Shown here: piece by piece, positions 14,836 to 23,682 of the stretch
Layout of the letters: every line of letters begins with the position of its first letter
Position numbering within the stretch: the first letter of the stretch is position 1
Source of the DNA: Actinomycetes bacterium
GTDB taxonomy: Bacteria > Actinomycetota > Actinomycetes > Actinomycetales > Actinomycetaceae
DNA length: 48,625 bases
Assembly (NCBI GenBank): GCA_023426345.1
Contig: JAFAAX010000015.1
Coordinates: 1-48,625, forward strand
Direction: 5' to 3'
Position numbers and translations under genes: made by a program
The notes under the pieces: generated by a model
Told to the model about the DNA's origin: nothing
The model's input: only the letters and a program-made list of their open reading frames with translations
Database searches by the model: none

Positions 14836-16707
14836 GTGACGTGGTGGGACTGGCTGGTTCGCCAACTGCGCCGAGCCAGCGTCAACAAGCGGCTGGTCAT
14901 CACGTTCGCCGCAGTCGCGATCGTCCCGCTGTTCGTGACCACGGGGATCGTCGCGAACATCTCGACACGGTCGGCGGAGCAGACGATCCAGACTCAGGCC
15001 GTCGGGACGATCGGACAGGTCGCGGACTCCGTGTCCGCCCAGCTTTCCGCCCTCGAACGGTCGTCCGTGAAACTGTCGTACGCGCAGCCCGTGCAGGAGC
15101 TCCTCACCGAGAATCCCGACGGCGCTGCGGCAGCCGAGTGGCTCGACGATGCCCGGAGCGAGGTCGCAGACGAGTTCTACCTGACCAATGACGTCGTGTC
15201 CGTCCAGGTCACCCCGGGCAACGGCGTGTGGCACGACATCGTGGGCGACAGCTCAGTCGTGCTGGGGCGAGTCCACGCGGGCTTCCACGATGCCGTCGCC
15301 GGCATTCGCGATCAGGGCGGACGCTCCCTCTACGACTCGTTCCGCGCAGATGTGGGCGCCGCCGGCGACCAACGCTCGATACCCCTCATCAGCCAGTGGC
15401 GGCCCGTCTACTCACGTGAGACGAAGGAGCAGATCGGATACATCGTCATCACGGTGGAGGAGCGCTACCTGTCCTCCGTCGTCGTGAGAGTCAGCGAGAT
15501 CCCGGGAAGCAGGGCCGTGATCGTCGCCGACCATGACTACCGGATCGTCTCGAACGTGGGTCCAGGCCTGCTCCGCACCGGCGACACGCTGGCCTCGGAC
15601 ATCCGCCTCGGACCCTCCACTCCGGCGGGCGCGCCCGTCACGCTGGAGGACAAGAGCTACCGGGCGGCGACGGCCCCTGTGCCCAACACCGACCTGACCA
15701 CGGTCCTGCTGATCCCGACCGACTACCTGTTCGCCAGTCGCGACACCGCCGTCCGCGCCTTCTTTGCAGTCGCGGCTGTCGCCGGTCTCATTGCACTGGG
15801 GATCTCCCTCCTGATGGCGCGGTCGGTGACTCAACCGATCGACCGTCTCATGAGGAAGATCGAAGGAGTGGATGCCGCTGGGGCGCATGCGGCGGGCAAG
15901 GCGGTGGATCTGCATGACGATCCCGCGAATGACGAGCTGGCCCGCTTGGACCGCCAGTTCAACGCGTTCATGGGCGAGATCCGGGAGCACCAGCGGGAAC
16001 GCGAGGACCATCTCAACGAACGCCATCGGATGGAGCTCAAGGTCCTTCAAGCCCAGGTGAATCCCCACTTCGTCGCCAATGCGCTGGGCAGCATGCGCCA
16101 GCTGGCGGGACTCGGGAACACCGCGGCCGTGTCCGAGCTGAGCGGCGCTCTGGCCGGGATGATCAACCGGACGTTCCGCAGACCCGGCGACTGGTCCACT
16201 CTGGCTGAGGAATTCGACAGCGTCCGGGATTACGGCGTCATCGCCTCCTACCGTCACATGGGAAGAATCCTCCAAACAGAGGAACTGCCCGATGAACTCG
16301 CTGGATGCGAAGTGCCGCAGTTCATCCTCCAGCCGCTGGTGGAAAACGCCTACACCCACGGGTTCGGCGACAACGCCGTCGGCGGGCGCATCTCGATCCG
16401 CGCCCGCTGCGACGGTCGCACGGTGACCGTTGATGTCAGCGACAACGGTGCCGGTGCCGACGCCGCGCTCATCGAGGAGGTCCTCGCGTCGGTTCCCGAC
16501 CCCTCCGCAGAGGTCCGGCCCGGCTCCGGCCCGGCGGCAACGGCGGCGTCCTCGGGGCTCACCCACTTCGGCCTGCGCAGTGTGGCGGAGCGCCTGAGGC
16601 TTCTCTACGGGGGCGAGGCGCAGCTCACGATCGATTCCGAACCGTGGATCTTCACGGTCGTCTCAATCGCGGTTCCCCTGCGGGGTGGGGAAGGCCCGGC
16701 TCGATGA
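14836..16707 (+). CDS. Sensor histidine kinase, YesM/LytS-type
   Basis: This 623-residue membrane kinase has transmembrane segments at about 20-40 and 308-328 bracketing a 270-residue extracellular dCache-like sensor, then a HAMP segment (RSVTQPIDRLMRKIEG). The phosphorylated His is His411 in QVNPHFVANAL, the His_kinase (PF06580) box. The ATP domain has the N box PLVENAYTHGF and a DNGAGAD segment. It starts with GTG and overlaps the regulator gene by four bases. Placed after a sugar importer and esterase, it probably senses the ligand directly or through the binding protein at 10493. Confidence 0.93.
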   Translation: MTWWDWLVRQLRRASVNKRLVITFAAVAIVPLFVTTGIVANISTRSAEQTIQTQAVGTIGQVADSVSAQLSALERSSVKLSYAQPVQELLTENPDGAAAAEWLDDARSEVADEFYLTNDVVSVQVTPGNGVWHDIVGDSSVVLGRVHAGFHDAVAGIRDQGGRSLYDSFRADVGAAGDQRSIPLISQWRPVYSRETKEQIGYIVITVEERYLSSVVVRVSEIPGSRAVIVADHDYRIVSNVGPGLLRTGDTLASDIRLGPSTPAGAPVTLEDKSYRAATAPVPNTDLTTVLLIPTDYLFASRDTAVRAFFAVAAVAGLIALGISLLMARSVTQPIDRLMRKIEGVDAAGAHAAGKAVDLHDDPANDELARLDRQFNAFMGEIREHQREREDHLNERHRMELKVLQAQVNPHFVANALGSMRQLAGLGNTAAVSELSGALAGMINRTFRRPGDWSTLAEEFDSVRDYGVIASYRHMGRILQTEELPDELAGCEVPQFILQPLVENAYTHGFGDNAVGGRISIRARCDGRTVTVDVSDNGAGADAALIEEVLASVPDPSAEVRPGSGPAATAASSGLTHFGLRSVAERLRLLYGGEAQLTIDSEPWIFTVVSIAVPLRGGEGPAR

Positions 16708-18323
16708 CCGATCGCAGATGGCAGGTTCTGGCAGCGGAGGACGACGCGCTCTACCGATCGACTCTGCCGAGCCTGGTGCCATGGTCCGCGCTTGGATGCG
16801 AGCTCGTCGCCATGGTCCCCTCCGGCGCGGAGGCGCTGTCTGTGCTGCGGTCACGGCACATCGACATCCTCATCACCGACGTGGAGATGCCGGGAATGAA
16901 CGGGATCGAGTTGCTGGTGAACGCGCGCGCCCTGTCGCCGGGCATCCAGTGCCTGATGCTGTCGAACTTCGACACCTTCGACTACGTCAAGCAGTCCCTG
17001 AGCCGCGGGGCGGACGACTACCTGCTCAAACACCGGGCGACAGCCGATGTGTTGTCCGATGCGATCCGCGGGCTCGTCGCGAGACGCGGCACCGCCGAGG
17101 CCGCCTCGGGCGGCGCCGTCGGCCAGGATGCCCTGGACCTTCATTCGATGTTCCGACGAGATGTCGCAAAGGCCCTCGTCGGCGGCGCACTCGACGTCGA
17201 CCGGCGACACGGAGCGGCGTCCACGTTGTTCCCCTCGGCCGAGGCCACCAGGATCGCTCCCCTGTGCTTCTCGATGATGAAGTACAGAGACCACCTGGCT
17301 GCCCTCGCACCCGACACGCCCGTGGCCCACTTCATCGCGGCGTTCCTGGACGTCTGCCAGCAGGCGGTGGGGTCCAGCGCCGTCGTGACGGACGTCGAGG
17401 AGAACGTGTTCGCGGCCCTCGTTCCGGCAAAGGCGCGCACCACGCGGATGTCAGTGGCCACGCATATGGCATCCGTCCAGGACCAGCTTGCTGACGTCTC
17501 CCACAAGTTCTTCAATGCGGATCTCATGTTCCGTTCGGCAGACCCGAGCACGCCCGAGAATCTCGCAGAGGTCTGGAGGACGCTGCGCTCCGACTTCGAG
17601 TCGGATCGATTCGATGGCTCGACAGGACGGACCCGTCGGCAGACTGCGTTGGACCGCAGCGCGTCCATCTCGCTCCTCGACCTGGAACAGGAGCGAGCGC
17701 TGTTCGCCATGATCGTCGCCGGGAGGGCCGACGATGTCGCGGAGGCCACGAACGGGATCTTCCGAGAGGCCGCCTCTCATGGGGCGCCGCGACGCGCGCT
17801 CCTGATGCTGGCCAACGACCTCGTCAACCTCGGCATCCGCGTCTGCAAGAACCGCGGCATCCCCGCCGACAGCCTCCTTGACGCCCGCTCAGCGCCGCCC
17901 GAGGCGATGGCGACCGCCGAGACCCTGGAAGAACTGGCTGCCTACGTGAGCCGGACGCTGGTGCGACTGACGTCGCGGTTCGGACCTTCCCCCAGCAAGA
18001 ACCCCCTCACGCAGCGAGCTGTTGCGATCATTCGCTCCCGCTATCAGGAGCCCCTGACGCTCGGCGCCGTCGCCGCCGAGATCGGAGTCTCGAGCTCCCA
18101 CCTCAGCCGGTTGCTCTCCGCCGGGCTGGGTCACGGCTTCAGTGAGGAACTCACCCGCGCCCGTCTGGACGCCGCGTGCCGTCTCCTGGAGGATCCGACA
18201 CTCGACGTCAAGCAGGTGGCACGCCGATGCGGGTACGGCAACTACACATACTTCTTCGAGGTGTTCCGCAAGCACCTGGGGGCGTCGCCGCAGCAATACC
18301 GCGCCGGCTTGGAAGGCCGGTAG
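16704..18323 (+). CDS. Response regulator with AraC-type DNA-binding domain (YesN-like)
   Basis: This 539-residue cytosolic regulator has an N-terminal receiver domain with phospho-acceptor Asp59 in ITDVEMPGMNG, acidic pair ED-D at 12-14, and Lys in DDYLLKHRA. A long middle section of unassigned helical sequence follows. The C-terminal 100 residues hold two AraC helix-turn-helix units (LGAVAAEIGVSSSHLSRLLS and VKQVARRCGYGNYTYFFEVF). It pairs with the kinase it overlaps, and probably activates the operon starting at 10493. Confidence 0.93.
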   Translation: MTDRRWQVLAAEDDALYRSTLPSLVPWSALGCELVAMVPSGAEALSVLRSRHIDILITDVEMPGMNGIELLVNARALSPGIQCLMLSNFDTFDYVKQSLSRGADDYLLKHRATADVLSDAIRGLVARRGTAEAASGGAVGQDALDLHSMFRRDVAKALVGGALDVDRRHGAASTLFPSAEATRIAPLCFSMMKYRDHLAALAPDTPVAHFIAAFLDVCQQAVGSSAVVTDVEENVFAALVPAKARTTRMSVATHMASVQDQLADVSHKFFNADLMFRSADPSTPENLAEVWRTLRSDFESDRFDGSTGRTRRQTALDRSASISLLDLEQERALFAMIVAGRADDVAEATNGIFREAASHGAPRRALLMLANDLVNLGIRVCKNRGIPADSLLDARSAPPEAMATAETLEELAAYVSRTLVRLTSRFGPSPSKNPLTQRAVAIIRSRYQEPLTLGAVAAEIGVSSSHLSRLLSAGLGHGFSEELTRARLDAACRLLEDPTLDVKQVARRCGYGNYTYFFEVFRKHLGASPQQYRAGLEGR

Positions 18324-18368
18324 CCTCGCAGTGACGGATGGACCGCCCTGGTCAAGAGCCGGGAGCCC

Positions 18369-18389
18369 ACGGCCCACCCGGGGGGCCGT
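18369..18389. terminator. Hairpin between converging operons
   Basis: A 7-bp stem ACGGCCC/GGGCCGT with a 7-base loop lies in the 71-base gap between the response regulator and the opposing lacI gene. It lacks a T-tract, but its placement suggests a bidirectional stop. Confidence 0.4.
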
Positions 18390-18394
18390 CGAAG

Positions 18395-19417
18395 TCAGGC
18401 GGATGGCAGCCCCCGCGTCGACTCCCGGACGATCAACTCCACCGCGACGTCCGTCCGCGCCGGCTTCAGCTCAACGTCCGCGATGATCGAGTCGATGAGC
18501 ATCTCCGCAGCGAGGGCGCCCATCCTCTCCACGTTCTGCCGGACGGTGGTGAGCGAGGGGAAGCCGAATGCGGAGGCGGGGATGTCGTCGAAGCCCACGA
18601 CGGAGACGTCCTCCGGGACATTGAGCCCTGCTCGGTGGAGGCAGCTGAGGATCCCGAGGCCGACCAGGTCGTTGTAGGCGAAGATCGCGGTGAACTCCCC
18701 GCTCCGCACCCGCTCGATGTAGGGCTGGATCGCTTCGCACCCGGACGCATAGGTGTAGTTCGCGCAGTGGTCGACCTCAACCGAGCCGCCGGCCGCCTTC
18801 ACGGTGGCGACGAATCCCGCTTCGCGTTCGTCCGCCGAGATGGCCCCGTCGCCCACGTTGATCATCAGGCAGGCGCGATGGCCAAGTCCGGTGAGGTGCT
18901 CCCCCGCGAGTCGGCCGCCCTGACGGTTGTCGGACATGACGACGGTGCGATGCGTCTCGGGGATGGCCTCGTCGACGAAGACCAGCGGGAGCCCCGCGAG
19001 CGCGCGGCCCAGCTGCTCGTCCGAGGGCGGGTGCCCCGCTGCGTAGATGACGCCGTCCACCGTCGCGGACTTGAGCATCGTCAAGTAGCGGAGCTCGCGC
19101 ACGTGGTCCATCCCGGAGTTGCAGAGCAGGATGTTGTAGTCCCTCTCCAGCGCGCGGGCCTCGACCCCGCGCGCCAGCTCCGCGAAATACTGGTTGGAGA
19201 TGTCGGGCACCACCAGCGCCAGGACGTTCGTCCGACCGGTCGCCAGACTGCGGGCCGAGCGTCGAGGCGTGTACGACAGCTCCTCCATCGCCTCGAGGAC
19301 CCTGTCCCGGACCTCGGTGCTGACCGGACGACGGCCGCTGATGGCGTGCGACACCGTGGTCGGGCTGACCCCGGCCAGACGAGCGACGTCATCGATCGAA
19401 GCAGACGGAGCCACCAT
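18395..19417 (-). CDS. LacI-family transcriptional regulator
   Basis: This 340-residue repressor has an N-terminal helix-turn-helix (IDDVARLAGVSPTTVSHAIS), a hinge (RRSARSLATG) and a periplasmic-binding-protein-like effector domain (VVPDISNQYFAELARGVEA, VSVVGFDDIPASAF). It is the last gene of the minus-strand run that includes the LsrB/RhaS-like importer, M20 and GATase-fold genes. It is the best candidate to bind the GCAAAGCGCTTTGC sites at 26327, 28438 and 28815, because the other LacI gene sits next to a different palindrome. That link is inference. It may have its own promoter in 19418-19499, where an inverted repeat TCACGTCGTGA (19468-19478) occurs. Confidence 0.93.
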   Translation of the reverse strand: MVAPSASIDDVARLAGVSPTTVSHAISGRRPVSTEVRDRVLEAMEELSYTPRRSARSLATGRTNVLALVVPDISNQYFAELARGVEARALERDYNILLCNSGMDHVRELRYLTMLKSATVDGVIYAAGHPPSDEQLGRALAGLPLVFVDEAIPETHRTVVMSDNRQGGRLAGEHLTGLGHRACLMINVGDGAISADEREAGFVATVKAAGGSVEVDHCANYTYASGCEAIQPYIERVRSGEFTAIFAYNDLVGLGILSCLHRAGLNVPEDVSVVGFDDIPASAFGFPSLTTVRQNVERMGALAAEMLIDSIIADVELKPARTDVAVELIVRESTRGLPSA

Positions 19418-19499
19418 CCCATCCCCTCATCCGTGGAGGTCTTCATCACGGTCGCAGTCGGAGCGGATCACGTCGTGAATGCCCCTGATCGTAGTCGGA

Positions 19500-20249
19500 T
19501 CACTCCGTTTGTCCGGCAAGCCATCGCGTCGCCTGGTTCCATACCCTGGCGAACCCGGGCCAATCGGTGAACTCGGCGGGCGCCCAGTGGGGGCCGATGT
19601 CGCTGGCATACGCGAGGGCCCGTCCTTTGCCGTACTCCCCCACCACCAGGAACGGATCGTCGTCCACCGTCATCAGCGTCTGAGCACCGGCTTTCGCCGC
19701 GAAGCGCTGGTAGCCCAGGATATGCGGCGTGGTCGCATCCACTCCCGCCGTGATCGGATGCGCGGCGACGACTTCTGCCCGCAGACCCTGAGGAGCCTCC
19801 CTGCGATCGTCGCCGTCCTCCATCACAACCGGCAGCACGTCCGCAAGAGCCGTGTTCTTGTAGTTCGCCTTGCCCTCGATCCCCTGGAACGTCATGTACC
19901 CGCCGATCATGGCCAGTGCGCCGCCCGACGCGACCCACTCGCGGAGAAGGTCGAGACGGTTCGGCCGCGCCTGTCCGTGAACGAACGTCGCGGGAGCGAC
20001 CAGGAGGGTGTTCGAGCCAATGTCGGACAGCATCACGACATCGAAATCGGCGAGTTCCTCCACTGTCGAGGGGAACCTCGCGGCTGCGACGTGTGCCTGC
20101 TGGTAGACGACGTCATGCCCGCCGTCTTCCAGCGCCGCGATCAGCGCGTCCCCTCCCTCCGCGTACTCCACCGTCGTGAACGTGTCGAACCCCTTCGCGT
20201 GGATCGATGTCACGGACCACGACTCACCTGCCAGAAGCACTCGTGCCAT
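19500..20249 (-). CDS. PF07090-type glutamine-amidotransferase-fold protein
   Basis: This is a 249-residue cytosolic protein of the class I GATase-like fold (VLLAGESW, DFDVVMLSDIGSNTLL, GALAMIGGYMTFQG, GKGRALAYASDIGPHWAP). The usual GxCxG nucleophile elbow is replaced by IGGYMTF, so no catalytic Cys is visible and it is unlikely to be a true amidotransferase. Members of this family occur beside sugar transport genes, but their reaction is not established. The start is the ATG at 20249; upstream frame is antisense shadow. It lies between the M20 gene (56-base gap) and lacI. Confidence 0.75.
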   Translation of the reverse strand: MARVLLAGESWSVTSIHAKGFDTFTTVEYAEGGDALIAALEDGGHDVVYQQAHVAAARFPSTVEELADFDVVMLSDIGSNTLLVAPATFVHGQARPNRLDLLREWVASGGALAMIGGYMTFQGIEGKANYKNTALADVLPVVMEDGDDRREAPQGLRAEVVAAHPITAGVDATTPHILGYQRFAAKAGAQTLMTVDDDPFLVVGEYGKGRALAYASDIGPHWAPAEFTDWPGFARVWNQATRWLAGQTE

Positions 20250-20305
20250 GTCTGTCTCCCGTTTCCTTCTCGTCGTCTTTGTCCAGTGGCGCTGCGGATG
20301 CCGTA

Positions 20306-21628
20306 TCAGGCGCCGCACAGCTCCGCGATCGCCAGCGCCATCACCTTGGCGGCCGTCATCAAGTCCTCCACTTTCAGGTTCTCGTCCGGCTGATGAGCCA
20401 GCGCCATGGACCCCGGACCGAAGTCGACGGTGGGGGTGCCCGCGTCGATCATCAAGCCCATGTCGGCGTGGGCCATCAGCCCTTCGAGCGTTGCCGGCAG
20501 ACCGACCTCGCGGGAGGCCCGGACCAGCGCGGTCACCACTGGCGCCTCGACTGGCGTCTCGCCGCAGTCCGCGTCGATGAGCCATTCCACCAGAGGCGGA
20601 TGAGCCCGCACCCATTCGTCGTCGCCTGCGAAGCCCGCGAAGAACTCCTCCAACTCGGCCTTCACGCGACTGCCCAGGGCATGGTCGTCCTTCTCGTGAG
20701 GCAGATACTGCGCGTCAAACGTGAGGGTGCATGTCGGCGCGAACGTGGTCGGGTACTCTCCCCCGTCGATCTGAGCGACGTTGACCTGGCATGGGATCGG
20801 GATGAGTGGATGGTTCTTCGCCGGATCGGCCGCCCACGAGCGGTTGAGATCCTGGATTGCGTTGAGAAGCCGGCGTCCATAGTCGATGGCGTCGACGGCT
20901 CCTCCGTCCTTCCAGTGCGCCTGCTTGAGTTCGATGTGACCGGCGCGCCCGTACAGAGTGACGCGACCCCACAGAATCCCCCGACACAAGGGGGCGATGT
21001 TCATGCTCGTGGCTTCGGGCACGATGGCGCCCCCCGGCGCGACGTACCCCCGATCGACAAGGGCCAGCGTGCCCATCCCGCCCGCCTCCTCATCGGCGAC
21101 GGACGCGACCAGGAGATCCTCTTTGAGGGGCACGCCGGCATCGCGCAGCGCGGCGATGGCCCCCAGGGCGGACGCCACTCCACCCTTCATGTCGACGGCG
21201 CCGCGCCCATAGATCCGTCCATCAATCAGGTCGCCGCCGAACGGATCGGCGGTCCAGTCGACGCCCACAGCCACGACATCCGCATGCCCCTGGACCATCA
21301 CGGTCTGCCCGGTCGGGTCGAGTCCGGGGAAGTGAGCGACCAGGTTGGGGCGTCCTGTGAAGTCGCGCCCCTCGTAGTACCCCGGCCCGTCCGACAAGTG
21401 CGCGAGCTGATTGGCGACCGGTTCCCACAGATCCACCTCATTGGCGCCCAGGCCGGTGAGGACGCCCGCCAACCACTGCTGATAGGCCGCTTCCCCGTAC
21501 CGGCTGTCGTCGTCCTCGAACCACGGATTGACGGAGGGAACCCTCAGCATGTCCTGCAAGAGCCCGACCGTCCAATCCGTGCGGCTCTCGACGGCGGCGA
21601 GGATGGCCTCCTTCAGGGTGTCGTTCAT
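20306..21628 (-). CDS. M20-family metallopeptidase/deacylase (ArgE/DapE-like)
   Basis: This 440-residue di-zinc hydrolase has the first ligand motif QGHADVVAVG (His115, Asp117), GRGAVDMKGG with Asp146, the catalytic Glu pair at 180-181 (ADEEAGGMG) and a late His-containing HADMGL/ALAHQPDEN region. A dimerisation lid lies in between. The family cleaves amide bonds of N-acyl amino acids or dipeptide-like substrates in the cytosol. It follows the two permease genes, with the PF07090 gene next. In an operon otherwise concerned with sugar uptake, it suggests that the imported compound has an amide-linked part. Confidence 0.9.
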   Translation of the reverse strand: MNDTLKEAILAAVESRTDWTVGLLQDMLRVPSVNPWFEDDDSRYGEAAYQQWLAGVLTGLGANEVDLWEPVANQLAHLSDGPGYYEGRDFTGRPNLVAHFPGLDPTGQTVMVQGHADVVAVGVDWTADPFGGDLIDGRIYGRGAVDMKGGVASALGAIAALRDAGVPLKEDLLVASVADEEAGGMGTLALVDRGYVAPGGAIVPEATSMNIAPLCRGILWGRVTLYGRAGHIELKQAHWKDGGAVDAIDYGRRLLNAIQDLNRSWAADPAKNHPLIPIPCQVNVAQIDGGEYPTTFAPTCTLTFDAQYLPHEKDDHALGSRVKAELEEFFAGFAGDDEWVRAHPPLVEWLIDADCGETPVEAPVVTALVRASREVGLPATLEGLMAHADMGLMIDAGTPTVDFGPGSMALAHQPDENLKVEDLMTAAKVMALAIAELCGA

Positions 21629-21691
21629 CGTGGATGCCTTTCACTGCGAGAAGGAGTCGGAGGGCAGAGAGGCAGGAGACCGGGGCACATG

Positions 21692-22660
21692 TCAGATCGC
21701 CTCCGTCGGAACCGACGACTTCGGCCTGACCAGCATCGAGATGACCAGGACGACGCCGAGGAGACCGATCTGGTAAGTGTTGCCCACGTCAGCCAGCTGC
21801 ATGCCGTTGTTGAGGATCGCGACCAGGATCAGGGCCAGGAACGTCCCCGATACCCGGCCGATGCCACCGGTGATCGCCGTGCCTCCCAGCACGGCGATCG
21901 TGATGGCCTGCAGCTCCATGCCGGTCCCCACGGCGGCCTTCGCGTTGAGCAGCCATGAGGCGCTGATGACAGCGCCCACCGCGGCTGTCATCCCGGAGAT
22001 CATGTAGAGACGCACCCGCGTTCCCACCACGTCGACGCCCGAGAGATTCGAGGCGACGGCGTTGGATCCGACCGCGTACACGTTCCGACCGAAGATCGTC
22101 CTGCTCATGACCAGGCCGACCGCGATGTACAGGGGGATCAGGATGACGAGGACCTGGAAGGGGATGCCCGCGACGGACGTCTGTCCGAGGACTCGGAAGC
22201 CCTGGCGATCGAATCCGCTGATGTCGACACCGCCGGAGATCACCAGAGCCGCCGAGGCAAACAAGTACTGGGTCCCCAGCGTGACGATGAGAGGCGGCAG
22301 CTTCAGCCGCGTGATGAGGATTCCGTTGAAGGCTCCCAGCAGGGCGCCAGCGCCGATGGCGACGACGACGGCGATCCACGGGCTCCACCCGAGCTTGACC
22401 GCCACCGATCCGTAGATCACGGACGTCAGCGACATGGTCGCCCCGATCGAGAGGTCGATGCCGCCGCCTCCGCCGAGGATCACCAGGGTCTGGCCCAGCG
22501 CCAGGATCCCGACGACGGCGCTGTACTGCAACAACGACAACAGGTTGCCCACCTTGAGGAAATAGGGGGACATCAGGCTCATCGCGATGACAGCGATAAC
22601 GATCAGAACGCCCAGAGCGATGCGCCGGTCGTTCAGCAGCTTCTCCAATGCTCGGTTCAC
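21692..22660 (-). CDS. Sugar ABC transporter permease 2 (RhaQ/LsrD-like)
   Basis: This 322-residue CUT2 permease has about eight hydrophobic segments, with TLVILGGGGGIDLSIGA as the family motif. It starts at a GTG overlapping the stop of the first permease gene (GTGA). The pair forms a heterodimeric channel with the ATPase at 23679 and the binding protein at 25238. A 63-base gap separates it from the M20 gene. A run of five Gly before IDLS is longer than usual. Confidence 0.92.
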   Translation of the reverse strand: MNRALEKLLNDRRIALGVLIVIAVIAMSLMSPYFLKVGNLLSLLQYSAVVGILALGQTLVILGGGGGIDLSIGATMSLTSVIYGSVAVKLGWSPWIAVVVAIGAGALLGAFNGILITRLKLPPLIVTLGTQYLFASAALVISGGVDISGFDRQGFRVLGQTSVAGIPFQVLVILIPLYIAVGLVMSRTIFGRNVYAVGSNAVASNLSGVDVVGTRVRLYMISGMTAAVGAVISASWLLNAKAAVGTGMELQAITIAVLGGTAITGGIGRVSGTFLALILVAILNNGMQLADVGNTYQIGLLGVVLVISMLVRPKSSVPTEAI

Positions 22661-23682
22661 GCCATTCTCCCTTGCGTCTTGGCGCCCAGGACGGCGGCCC
22701 CTCCATTGATGCCCACTGCCAGCAAAATGACCATGCCGATGAACACGCCGTTCCACAGAGACGGCACGCCCGCGAGGACCGTGCCATTGCGCAGGATCGC
22801 GATGAAGGCGACCCCGCCCAACGTGCGCAGGACCGATCCCTCCCCGCCCAGAATCGAAGTGCCGCCCACGACCACCGAGGCGATCGCCAGCATGGTGATC
22901 TCTCCGCCGGTCGACGCCTGGACCACTCCGATGCGCCCGAGATACGCCACGGCGGCCAAGCCGACCAACGCGCCCAGGATCGCGTAGGCCCCCATGCGCA
23001 CGGCGCCTACTCGGATACCGGCCAGTTTGGCGGCTTCCGGGTTGGAGCCGAAGGCGAAGACCGATCGCCCGAACACCGTCCTCATCAGCACGACGTGCAG
23101 CGCGGCATAGACCACGAGCACGACGATGAGCAACGTCGGCACCGGCCCCACGCTTGAGTGCCCGGACAGCCACGGGACGGCGGGCCCCGCGAACAGGTCC
23201 CGGCTGTGCCACAGCGCGAACAGCACCGTCTGGAAGATCGCTGAGGTCCCGAGCGTGGCCACCATCGACGGGATCTTCAGCTTCACCGACAGCATCCCGT
23301 TGAACAACGCCAGGCACACTCCGATGGCCATCGCCGTCACCAGGATCAGGTAGGACGGCAGCGACGCGCCGAGCATGGCGGCGACGAACCAGCTGATCAC
23401 CCCCACGGAGAATCCGGTCGAGACGTCGATCCCGCCCATCAGGATGATGAGGGTGAGGCCACCGGCGATCAGGGCCAGATCCGCAGCGTTCACGATGATG
23501 TTCACCCAGTTGCCGGACGTGAGGAACTGCGGCGAGAGAAGGGCGAAGACAGCGACCTCGATGACCAGCAGCACCGGCAGCATCCACTTCTGGACCATCT
23601 GCAGAGCTCGGGACAGCCGCTCCTGGCGGATGAATGAGTCGTCGACGCCCGCGTCTGCCTGCGTCGTCTGGAGAGTGCTCAT
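22657..23682 (-). CDS. Sugar ABC transporter permease 1 (RhaP/LsrC-like)
   Basis: This 341-residue CUT2 permease has an approximately 35-residue hydrophilic N-terminus and then about eight hydrophobic segments. Family motifs are LTLIILMGGIDVSTGFS and the cytosolic AGIRVGAVRMGAYA loop. Its start overlaps the ATPase stop by four bases (ATGA), and its stop overlaps the second permease start, so the three are translationally coupled. Two distinct permeases are typical of rhamnose- and AI-2-type importers. Confidence 0.92.
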   Translation of the reverse strand: MSTLQTTQADAGVDDSFIRQERLSRALQMVQKWMLPVLLVIEVAVFALLSPQFLTSGNWVNIIVNAADLALIAGGLTLIILMGGIDVSTGFSVGVISWFVAAMLGASLPSYLILVTAMAIGVCLALFNGMLSVKLKIPSMVATLGTSAIFQTVLFALWHSRDLFAGPAVPWLSGHSSVGPVPTLLIVVLVVYAALHVVLMRTVFGRSVFAFGSNPEAAKLAGIRVGAVRMGAYAILGALVGLAAVAYLGRIGVVQASTGGEITMLAIASVVVGGTSILGGEGSVLRTLGGVAFIAILRNGTVLAGVPSLWNGVFIGMVILLAVGINGGAAVLGAKTQGRMA

